Assembly: GCA_013812695.1 (NCBI GenBank)
Contig: JACCSZ010000308.1
Coordinates: forward strand, 1-11,446
Direction: 5' to 3'
Source of the DNA: Gemmatimonadales bacterium
GTDB taxonomy: Bacteria > Gemmatimonadota > Gemmatimonadetes > Gemmatimonadales > GWC2-71-9
Length of the DNA stretch: 11,446 nt
Shown here: positions 1 through 5,004 of the stretch, one piece after another
Numbering within the stretch: the first letter of the stretch is position 1
Layout of the letters: each line of letters starts with the position of its first letter
Made by a program: the position numbers and the translations under genes
The notes under the pieces: generated by a model
The model's input: only the letters and a program-made list of their open reading frames with translations
Told to the model about the DNA's origin: nothing
Database searches by the model: none

Positions 1-353
1 AGCACCCGATCTTCCGCGTGTCGGGAGATGTAGGCGAGCTCGTCGGCATGGAGCCGGAGGTTGAGCGTGTGGAGCACGGCGCCGGCCAGCGGAACGCCGA
101 AGTACGCCTCGAGATGGCGGTCGTGATTCCAGCACAGCGTGGCGACGCGGTCGCCCGGGCGGACGCCGAGCGCACCGAGCGCGCACGCGAGCCGCCGCGC
201 GCGGTGCAGGCACGCCGTGTAGGTGGTGCGATGGATCGAGCGGTCCGCACGCCGGCTCACGACCGGCCGGTCGCCGAACAGCGTCTCCGCACGCCGGGCG
301 ATGACGTCGAGGGTGAGGGGGTAATCCATCGTCAGGCCACGCATGCGACTCAT
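1..353 (-). CDS. Acyl-CoA synthetase (AMP-forming), N-terminal part, cut by the window edge
   Basis: Members of the ANL superfamily activate a carboxylic acid with ATP and load it onto CoA. The frame is open from an ATG at 353 to the left edge, giving 117 residues. It reads MDYPLTLDVIARRAETLFGD from residue 9, then a Y-x-x-C-L-x-R-A-R-R-L-A-x-A-L stretch, G-V-R-P-G-D-R-V-A-T-L-C-W-N, and A-V-L-H-T-L-N-L-R-L. This is the usual N-terminal order of medium/long-chain fatty acyl-CoA ligases: the acid-binding lobe, then the conserved N-L-R-L segment before a Y-I-x-x-H-A-E-D motif. The AMP-binding P-loop and the C-terminal domain lie outside the window, so substrate class cannot be judged. Starts at 353, 344 and 327 are all possible; none has a strong Shine-Dalgarno. 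The gene diverges from the glycosyltransferase with only 51 nt between start codons, so the promoters must overlap or abut. Confidence 0.9.
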   Translation of the reverse strand, partial: MSRMRGLTMDYPLTLDVIARRAETLFGDRPVVSRRADRSIHRTTYTACLHRARRLACALGALGVRPGDRVATLCWNHDRHLEAYFGVPLAGAVLHTLNLRLHADELAYISRHAEDRV

Positions 354-367
354 GCCGCAATTTAGCC

Positions 368-396
368 TTGGGACGATGTGGCGATGTTGCTATGCT
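368..396 (+). promoter_or_regulatory. Candidate sigma-70-type promoter for the glycosyltransferase operon
   Basis: TTGGGA at 368-373 (4 of 6 matches to the -35 consensus) and TATGCT at 391-396 (4 of 6 to the -10) are separated by exactly 17 nt. Transcription would start near 403, only a few bases before the ATG at 405, so the message would be leaderless or nearly so. That fits the lack of a good ribosome binding site there. It is a pattern match only; the promoter consensus of this lineage is not known to me. Confidence 0.35.
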
Positions 397-404
397 TGAG
401 CACG

Positions 405-1526
405 ATGAGAGTGTGCTTCCTCAGCACCGAGATCTTCGCCTGGGGCAAACACGGCGGGTTCGGGCGTGCCACGCGCACGATCGGCCGCGAGCTGGCACGG
501 CGCGGTGTCGAGGTCTTCGCCGTGGTGCCGCGTCGCGGCGAGCAGCAGCCCGTCGAGTCGCTGGACGGTATCACCGTGCTCGGCTACCCGATCCTGTCGC
601 CCTGGCGGGCGGCGGGGCTCTGCCGCACGGCGGACGCCGACGTCTACCACTCGCAGGAGCCGTCCACGGCCACCTGGCTCGCCATGCGCGCGATGCCCGG
701 CCGGGCGCACGTCGTCACGCTCCGTGATCCGCACACCTGGCCCGACTGGCGCACCGAGCTCGCGCATCCTTCCCTGAGCCGCGCCCAGGTGCTCGCCAAC
801 ATCCTCTACGAAGACAATCCGCTGGTGCACCGGGCGGTCCGCGGCGCGGACGCGGTATTCTGTGCGGCGCACTGCATTCGGGCCAAGTCCGCCAGGAAAT
901 ACCGGCTGCCTTCGGCGCCGGCGCTGCTGCCGACGCCGGTCCTGGTGCCGGCCGCGGTGCGGAAGGCCGAGCAGCCGACGGTCTGCTACCTGGCCCGCTG
1001 GGACCGGCGGAAGCGGCCCGAGCTGTTCTTCGAGCTGGTGCCGCGGTTTCCGCAGGTGCGCTTCATCGCGGTGGGGCGTGCGCGCGACGCGGAGTACGAC
1101 CGCCAGCTCCGCGCGACCTACGGCGGCCTGCCGAACCTGGAGCTCCCCGGCTTTGTCGATCAGTTCGATTCCGGGCGGCTGTCGGCCATCCTGAGCCGAA
1201 GCTGGATCATGGCGAACACCGCCGCGCGCGAGGGTCTGCCCAATGCGTTCATCGAGGCGGCCGCCCACCGCTGCGCGATCCTGAGCGCGGTCGACCCGGA
1301 CGGCTTCGCGTCGAGCTTCGGCGCGCGGGTGGAGCACGGCGACTTCGCGGGCGGGCTCCGGTTCCTGCTCGAGGAGGACCGCTGGCGAGACCTCGGCACT
1401 CGCGGGGCGGCCTACGTGCGGGTGACGTTCGAGATGAGCCGGGCCGTCGACCGCCACCTCGAGATCTATGCCGAGCTGGTCGGCTCCGCGGCCCGCGGTC
1501 TCGAGCCGGCCGCGGAAGTGGCGTAA
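405..1526 (+). CDS. GT4-family glycosyltransferase (GT-B fold)
   Basis: A 373-residue retaining glycosyltransferase, probably moving a sugar from a nucleotide-sugar donor onto a glycan, lipid or other acceptor at the cytoplasmic face of the membrane. The N-terminal Rossmann half begins MRVCFLSTEIFAWGKHGGFG, with the glycine-rich loop and a following R-E-L-A-R-R-G helix typical of GT-B enzymes. The donor half starts near residue 192 with C-Y-L-A-R-W-D-R-R-K-R-P-E, which supplies the usual R/K pair. The E-x7-E signature of GT4 is E-G-L-P-N-A-F-I-E (residues 276-284). No membrane segment is seen. The ATG at 405 is preferred because the frame's earlier ATG at 378 adds an unconserved tail. The stop is 3 nt before pdxH, so the two are probably translationally coupled. 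Acceptor and sugar cannot be read from sequence, and no capsule or O-antigen genes are adjacent. Confidence 0.9.
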   Translation: MRVCFLSTEIFAWGKHGGFGRATRTIGRELARRGVEVFAVVPRRGEQQPVESLDGITVLGYPILSPWRAAGLCRTADADVYHSQEPSTATWLAMRAMPGRAHVVTLRDPHTWPDWRTELAHPSLSRAQVLANILYEDNPLVHRAVRGADAVFCAAHCIRAKSARKYRLPSAPALLPTPVLVPAAVRKAEQPTVCYLARWDRRKRPELFFELVPRFPQVRFIAVGRARDAEYDRQLRATYGGLPNLELPGFVDQFDSGRLSAILSRSWIMANTAAREGLPNAFIEAAAHRCAILSAVDPDGFASSFGARVEHGDFAGGLRFLLEEDRWRDLGTRGAAYVRVTFEMSRAVDRHLEIYAELVGSAARGLEPAAEVA

Positions 1527-1529
1527 GTC

Positions 1530-2183
1530 ATGTCGCTCGCCGATCTCCGGCGCGAGTACGCACGCGCCCGGCTCGACGAGGCGGACGTGAGTCACGATCC
1601 GGTCGTCGAGTTCGCCCGATGGTTCGCGGAGGCGCTCGAGGCGCAGGTTCTCGAGCCCAACGCGATGACGCTGGCCACCGCGAGCGCCGACGGGACGCCA
1701 TCGGCGCGGATCGTCCTGCTCAAGGCGTTCGACCAGCGCGGGTTCGTGTTCTTCACCGATTACCGGAGCCGGAAGGGTGCCGAGCTCGGGGCCAACCCCC
1801 GGGCGGCGCTGGTGTTCTACTGGGGCGAGCTGGAGCGCCAGGTGCGGATCACGGGCCTGGTGACGCTCGCCACGCGCGAAGAATCGGACGAGTACTTCCG
1901 GAGCCGGCCGCTCGGCAGCCGCCTCGGCGCGTGGGCGTCGCACCAGAGCCTGGTGATCCCTGGGCGGAAGACGCTCGAGGATGACCTCCGGGAGGTCGAG
2001 CAGCGCTTCGGCCGGGGTGACGTGGGTGACATGGGTGACGTGCCGACACCGGCGCACTGGGGTGGGTTCCGCGTGGCGCCGGAAACGGTCGAGTTCTGGC
2101 AAGGCCGGCCGAGCCGGCTGCACGATCGGATCAGGTATGTGCGGAAGGGCGAGGGGTGGCGGATGGAGCGGTTGTCGCCGTGA
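1530..2183 (+). CDS. pdxH: Pyridoxamine 5'-phosphate oxidase
   Basis: This FMN enzyme oxidises pyridoxamine 5'-phosphate or pyridoxine 5'-phosphate to pyridoxal 5'-phosphate, the last step of vitamin B6 synthesis and salvage, in the cytoplasm. Its 217 residues match the usual length. Family motifs appear in order: A-R-I-V-L-L-K, then F-F-T-D-Y-R-S-R-K-G (FMN phosphate binding), F-Y-W-G-E-L-E-R-Q-V-R-I, Y-F-R-S-R-P-L-G-S-R-L-G-A-W-A-S (substrate phosphate contacts), and the C-terminal signature H-W-G-G-F-R-V-x-P, F-W-Q-G-R-P-S-R-L-H-D-R ending R-L-S-P. All residues I would expect for catalysis are present. One oddity is a small Gly-Asp-Val/Met repeat (residues 163-171) just before the signature, where relatives usually have a short surface loop. 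The start follows GGAAG at 1514-1518. It is the middle gene of the operon, 6 nt before the deaminase. Confidence 0.97.
   Translation: MSLADLRREYARARLDEADVSHDPVVEFARWFAEALEAQVLEPNAMTLATASADGTPSARIVLLKAFDQRGFVFFTDYRSRKGAELGANPRAALVFYWGELERQVRITGLVTLATREESDEYFRSRPLGSRLGAWASHQSLVIPGRKTLEDDLREVEQRFGRGDVGDMGDVPTPAHWGGFRVAPETVEFWQGRPSRLHDRIRYVRKGEGWRMERLSP
2016..2042 (+). repeat. Three tandem 9-bp repeats inside pdxH
   Basis: GGTGACGTG, GGTGACATG and GGTGACGTG lie head to tail, in frame with pdxH, and encode GDV-GDM-GDV. Only one base differs among the three units, which suggests a recent slippage expansion. It falls in the variable loop ahead of the H-W-G-G motif, where extra residues should be tolerated. 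Confidence 0.9.
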
Positions 2184-2189
2184 GCTCGC

Positions 2190-2630
2190 GTGACTGACCC
2201 GTTCATGCAAGCCGCACTCGACGAGGCTCGCGAGGGACTTCGGGAGGGCGGCATTCCCATCGGCGCCGTCCTCGTCTCGGGGGGCCGCATCCTCGGCCGC
2301 GGTCACAACCGCCGGCAACAGGCGGGAAGCGTGGTCCTCCACGGCGAGATGGACGCCTTGGAACGGGCAGGGCGGCACCCCGCGGCGGTGTATCGAGGCT
2401 GCACGATGTACACGACACTCTCGCCGTGCGCGATGTGCAGCGGCGCGATCCTGCTCTATGGGATTCCGCGGGTGGTGATCGGGGAGAACCGGACGTTCCT
2501 GGGAGAGGAGGACCTGCTGCGGAGCCGCGGGGTGGTGGTGGAGGTGGTCGACGATCCTGAATGCCGGCGGATCCTGGGCGGGTTCATTGGTGCGCATCCC
2601 GAGCTGTGGGACGAGGACATCGGGCGCTAG
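2190..2630 (+). CDS. Cytosine/nucleoside deaminase of the yeast Fcy1 type
   Basis: A 146-residue zinc deaminase of the cytidine-deaminase fold. Zinc ligands and the catalytic acid are H51-G-E53 and the P-C80-x-x-C83 pair in T-L-S-P-C-A-M-C. It matches remembered yeast cytosine deaminase (Fcy1) along most of its length: E-G-G-I-P-I-G, L-G-R-G-H-N, L-H-G-E, Y-T-T-L-S-P-C, G-A-I-L-L-Y-G-I-P-R, G-E-N, and the C-terminal W-x-E-D-I-G that closes the yeast active site. H51, E53, C80 and C83 keep a constant offset of 11 from yeast H62, E64, C91 and C94. The likely reaction is cytosine to uracil plus ammonia, in pyrimidine salvage; the bacterial amidohydrolase CodA is unrelated. Start is GTG at 2190, 6 nt after pdxH; ATG at 2205 is an alternative. 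Isocytosine or another base is a possible substrate. TadA is less likely, given the Fcy1-like C-terminus. Confidence 0.9.
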   Translation: MTDPFMQAALDEAREGLREGGIPIGAVLVSGGRILGRGHNRRQQAGSVVLHGEMDALERAGRHPAAVYRGCTMYTTLSPCAMCSGAILLYGIPRVVIGENRTFLGEEDLLRSRGVVVEVVDDPECRRILGGFIGAHPELWDEDIGR

Positions 2631-2724
2631 CGCTCCACCCGGCTCGGTGAGGCGTGAACCTGTGTGGCGTCGCGCTCCCGTCCCGTGATTCAGGATCTCG
2701 AGTTGTCGGGTGCAGGTGTACGTC

Positions 2725-2753
2725 TTGCCTCCCAGGCAGCGCCCATGCACAAT
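2725..2753 (+). promoter_or_regulatory. Weak candidate promoter upstream of the DUF4287/SRPBCC gene
   Basis: TTGCCT at 2725-2730 and CACAAT at 2748-2753 are 17 nt apart, each with 4 of 6 consensus matches. Transcription from here would give a leader of about 160 nt that includes the 2793-2887 inverted repeat. The same place also forms a small hairpin (TGCCT 2726-2730 with AGGCA 2734-2738), so it might instead belong to the end of the upstream operon. The rest of the 293-nt spacer 2631-2923 holds no gene that I can support. Confidence 0.25.
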
Positions 2754-2792
2754 AGAGCACGGGCGACGATCCGCGCCCAACCTCCTCGGCCC

Positions 2793-2887
2793 TCCCCCAG
2801 CGACGGCCCTCGAGAGGCAAAGGGGGGCACACTCCCGGATCCGCCTGCTTCATGCCTTTGGACGCCACAGGTGTCGTCGCTGGGGGA
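2793..2887. repeat. 13-bp perfect inverted repeat in the leader of the DUF4287/SRPBCC gene
   Basis: TCCCCCAGCGACG at 2793-2805 is the exact reverse complement of CGTCGCTGGGGGA at 2875-2887, with 69 nt between the arms. A smaller pairing, CAAAGG 2818-2823 with CCTTTG 2855-2860, sits inside, as does a CCTCGAGAGG motif at 2808-2817. The right arm ends 36 nt before the start codon. It may be an mRNA leader structure, or one copy of a dispersed intergenic repeat; the C-rich arms beside a CTCGAG-centred motif resemble such repeats. Neither can be decided from one copy. Confidence 0.7.
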
Positions 2888-2923
2888 CGTGTCGCCCGTG
2901 GCCTGACCAAAGGACCTCCCACG

Positions 2924-3616
2924 ATGCCTATCCAGAAAGACTTCAAGCGCCTGGTCCGCGGGCGCATGCAGAAAACGGGCGAATCCTACGCCGCCGCCCG
3001 TGCCCATCTCGTCAAACAGAAGCCCGCCGCTGCTCCGGCGAAAGCCGCTCCTCCTGCCACGATCGACAACACCAAGCTCGCCGGCCGAACGGATGCCATA
3101 CTCAAGGAGAAAACCGGCTGCACCTGGGAGCGCTGGGTCAAGGCGCTCGACCACGCCCAGGCGTACACCTGGACCCACCGGGAGATCGCGAAGCACGTGC
3201 ACGAACACTACGAAATCCCCGGCTGGTGGGCGCAGACCGTCACCGTGGGCTACGAGCGCATCAAGGGTCTGCGCGCGGTCGGGCAGCGGCGGGACGGCTC
3301 GTTCGAGGCCAACAAGAGCAGGACGTTCGCCGTGCCGCTCGTGCGACTCTACCGCGCATGGCACGACGCGCGCACGCGAGCGCGCTGGCTGCCCGGCGTG
3401 GACCTCACGGTCCGGACTGCCACACGGGGCAAGTCGATGCGGATCACCTGGCCCGACCGGACGTCGGTCGAGGTGGGTTTCTCGAGTCGGGGGGCCGCGA
3501 AGAGCCAGGTCGCGCTGTCGCACGGCAGGCTGCCGGACCGGGCCGCGGTGACGCGGGCGAAGCAGTACTGGACGGCACGGCTGGACGCGCTGGGGGAGGT
3601 GCTGACGGCCGAGTAG
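2924..3616 (+). CDS. DUF4287 plus SRPBCC (AHSA1-like) domain protein
   Basis: A 230-residue soluble protein in three parts. Residues 3-30 (KDFKRLVRGRMQKTGESYAA, then A-R-A-H-L) form a short basic helical motif. An alanine/proline/lysine linker follows. Residues about 54-120 look like DUF4287: I-L-K-E-K-T-G-C-T-W-E-R-W, then H-Y-E-I-P-G-W-W-A-Q-T-V-T-V-G-Y-E-R. Residues about 130-228 resemble the SRPBCC/AHSA1 fold in its C-terminal half: I-T-W-P-D-R-T-S-V-E-V, K-S-Q-V-A-L-S-H-G-R-L-P-D, Y-W-T-A-R-L-D-A-L. Such domains bind hydrophobic ligands, but no ligand is known to me for this arrangement. ATG 2924 is chosen over the in-frame ATG at 2852 because AAAGGA (2909-2914) sits 9 nt ahead and the K-D-F motif begins there. 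It is monocistronic, ending at a hairpin shared with the convergent VOC gene. Function is unassigned. Confidence 0.85.
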   Translation: MPIQKDFKRLVRGRMQKTGESYAAARAHLVKQKPAAAPAKAAPPATIDNTKLAGRTDAILKEKTGCTWERWVKALDHAQAYTWTHREIAKHVHEHYEIPGWWAQTVTVGYERIKGLRAVGQRRDGSFEANKSRTFAVPLVRLYRAWHDARTRARWLPGVDLTVRTATRGKSMRITWPDRTSVEVGFSSRGAAKSQVALSHGRLPDRAAVTRAKQYWTARLDALGEVLTAE

Positions 3617-3653
3617 GCGCGGCTCCAGGCCTCTCGCCCGAATCCGGGAATGA

Positions 3654-3683
3654 CAACGCCCAGGCTGCGAACCCTGGGCGTTG
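3654..3683. terminator. Hairpin between convergent genes, probable bidirectional terminator
   Basis: CAACGCCCAGG (3654-3664) pairs perfectly with CCTGGGCGTTG (3673-3683), an 11-bp stem with an 8-nt loop. It lies 37 nt past the DUF4287/SRPBCC stop and 20 nt past the VOC stop, the expected place for a shared terminator. Neither side has a real T tract (GCTCAT on plus, TCATT on minus), so intrinsic termination may be weak. Confidence 0.6.
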
Positions 3684-3703
3684 CTCATCGATCCGCCTCC
3701 CGG

Positions 3704-4231
3704 CTAGCGAGTCTCAGCGGTCGACGTGCGCTCCGTTCCGGCATACGCCCGCTTCAGCTTCGCGATGTCGAGCTTCTTCATCTGCAGCATCGCCTCCATG
3801 GCTCGTCCAGACTTCTCCTTGTCGGCATCGTTCATCATTTCGACCAGCGCCGTCGGCACCACCTGCCACGACACGCCGTATTTGTCCTTGAGCCAGCCGC
3901 ACTGCTGCGAGTTGGGATCGCCGCCCTCGGAAAGCTTGTTCCAGTAATCATCGATCTCCTCCTGCGTCCCGCACATGATCTGGAAGGAGATGGCTTCGTT
4001 GAAGGTGAATACGGGGCCGCCGTTGAGCGCGGTGAACGGCTGTCCATTGAGCTCGAACTCGACCGTCATGACCGTGCCCGGCGGTCTCCCGTGCACCTCG
4101 CGTCCAGCTTCGGTATACCGCGAGATGGTCCCGAGCTTCGAGTTCTTGAAGATCCCCGTGTAGTACCGGGCCGCCTCTTCGGCCTGGCTGTCGAACCACA
4201 AGCATGGGGTGATCGGTTGTACGGTAGCCAT
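3704..4231 (-). CDS. VOC family protein, PhnB/3-dmu-9_3-mt type
   Basis: A 175-residue protein of the vicinal oxygen chelate fold, in the PhnB-like group often misnamed 3-demethylubiquinone methyltransferase. It has the group's hallmarks: I-T-P-C-L-W-F-D-S-Q-A-E-E-A-A-R-Y-Y near the N-terminus, G-T-V-M-T-V-E-F-E-L-N-G-Q-P-F-T-A-L-N-G-G-P, then I-S-F-Q-I-M-C, Q-Q-C-G-W-L-K-D-K-Y-G-V-S-W-Q-V-V-P, and a C-terminal helix with A-M-L-Q-M-K-K-L-D-I. No methyltransferase SAM motif is present. The biochemical role of this group is largely unknown, and a small-molecule-binding or stress-related job is a guess. The ATG at 4231 is set by an AGGAG (4239-4243) 7 nt upstream; the frame continues 17 codons further but that part is not conserved. 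The gene follows the DUF2378-like gene on the same strand after 120 nt, so it may have its own promoter. Confidence 0.93.
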   Translation of the reverse strand: MATVQPITPCLWFDSQAEEAARYYTGIFKNSKLGTISRYTEAGREVHGRPPGTVMTVEFELNGQPFTALNGGPVFTFNEAISFQIMCGTQEEIDDYWNKLSEGGDPNSQQCGWLKDKYGVSWQVVPTALVEMMNDADKEKSGRAMEAMLQMKKLDIAKLKRAYAGTERTSTAETR

Positions 4232-4351
4232 AAGTTCACTCCTATACGGTGCAATTACGTGACTGATCTCCCGCCGCCGCATGGCAGTGTCCGGCGTCCT
4301 GCAAACTCGCAGGCTGCTCGGACAGCGCCGTGACCACGGACACGGACGAGC

Positions 4352-4906
4352 CTAGTTCCACTTCACCCGGTACCGGCAGACCGAGCCGCCGAGCGCGCGG
4401 CACTCCTCCTCCGTGATCTTGACACCGGCCACCCCGCACATCTCGAGCGCCTTCCGGTACCACCCCACTACGGTCAGGCAGTCCGGAGCGCTGAAGGTTT
4501 CGGCGTCGTACGTGGTGAAGACGCCCTCCTTCGCCCCGGCAGGCGCGTATTCCCGGCGCCCGGTCTCGTAATACAGCGCATAGAAGGAAGCCGACTTCGC
4601 CAGAAACCCGTGGGCGTCACCCTTGGTGAGGTAGCCGCTGTGGATGGTCGACAGGTTCTTCTCGGCGGACGCGGCGCCGAGCCGCTCGAAGAACTCCGGC
4701 CTGCCGCCGCCGAGCACTCGCACGATGGCCTCGTCCAGCGCCTTGCCAAGCACGAACGGGTACCAGTTGGACGTAAACAGCATCTTGAGGGTCCGGCGAT
4801 CACCTTCGGCCATGACCGCGAGCACGCGCTCGAGCCCCTCCTTGCCCGCATGATCCTGGGCGAAGGCCAGCCGCGACTTGAGCACGGCCCCCTTGATCTG
4901 CTGCAT
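4352..4906 (-). CDS. DUF2378/TIGR02265-like small protein, function unknown
   Basis: A 184-residue soluble protein with no signal peptide or membrane segment. It opens M-Q-Q-I-K-G-A-V-L-K-S-R-L-A-F, carries T-S-N-W-Y-P-F-V-L-G-K-A-L-D-E-A (residues 45-60), and ends in a C-x7-C stretch, E-C-R-A-L-G-G-S-V-C (C169, C177), then Y-R-V-K-W. Length and pattern recall the myxobacterial paralogous family TIGR02265/DUF2378, and the tail also recalls the end of V4R/heme-NO-binding-like domains. I hold either name loosely. Two more cysteines (C143, C157) lie in the last quarter, so metal or redox chemistry is conceivable but unsupported. The ATG at 4906 is chosen over 4960 because GGGAGGG (4911-4917) is placed 4-5 nt upstream. 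The gene lies 98 nt downstream of the TonB receptor on the same strand; I saw no convincing terminator between them, so co-transcription is possible. Confidence 0.85.
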   Translation of the reverse strand: MQQIKGAVLKSRLAFAQDHAGKEGLERVLAVMAEGDRRTLKMLFTSNWYPFVLGKALDEAIVRVLGGGRPEFFERLGAASAEKNLSTIHSGYLTKGDAHGFLAKSASFYALYYETGRREYAPAGAKEGVFTTYDAETFSAPDCLTVVGWYRKALEMCGVAGVKITEEECRALGGSVCRYRVKWN

Positions 4907-5004
4907 GGGGCCCTCCCGGGAAGTAGCCCAACGTAGAGGCCTGGTCGAAGTGGAGCGCATGCCCCCATTCGATCGCCGATGTCATCGGGGTAGCAGAGCC
5001 GGAC

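Noticed and set aside
390..2780. Nearly 800-codon minus-strand open frame
   Set aside because: It runs opposite the glycosyltransferase, pdxH and deaminase genes, all clearly recognised on the plus strand. Such long antisense frames are expected at 70% GC.
2710..3891. 393-codon plus-strand open frame overlapping the DUF4287/SRPBCC gene and the VOC gene
   Set aside because: Wrong frame relative to a recognisable protein, crosses the intergenic hairpin and runs opposite the VOC gene; arginine/proline-rich filler.
4298..4313. CCTGC/GCAGG hairpin between the VOC and DUF2378-like genes as a terminator
   Set aside because: Five-bp stem with no T tract; easily chance in this base composition.
4976..4988. 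CCGAT/ATCGG hairpin after the TonB receptor as its terminator
   Set aside because: Only a 5-bp stem with a 3-nt loop and no T tract.
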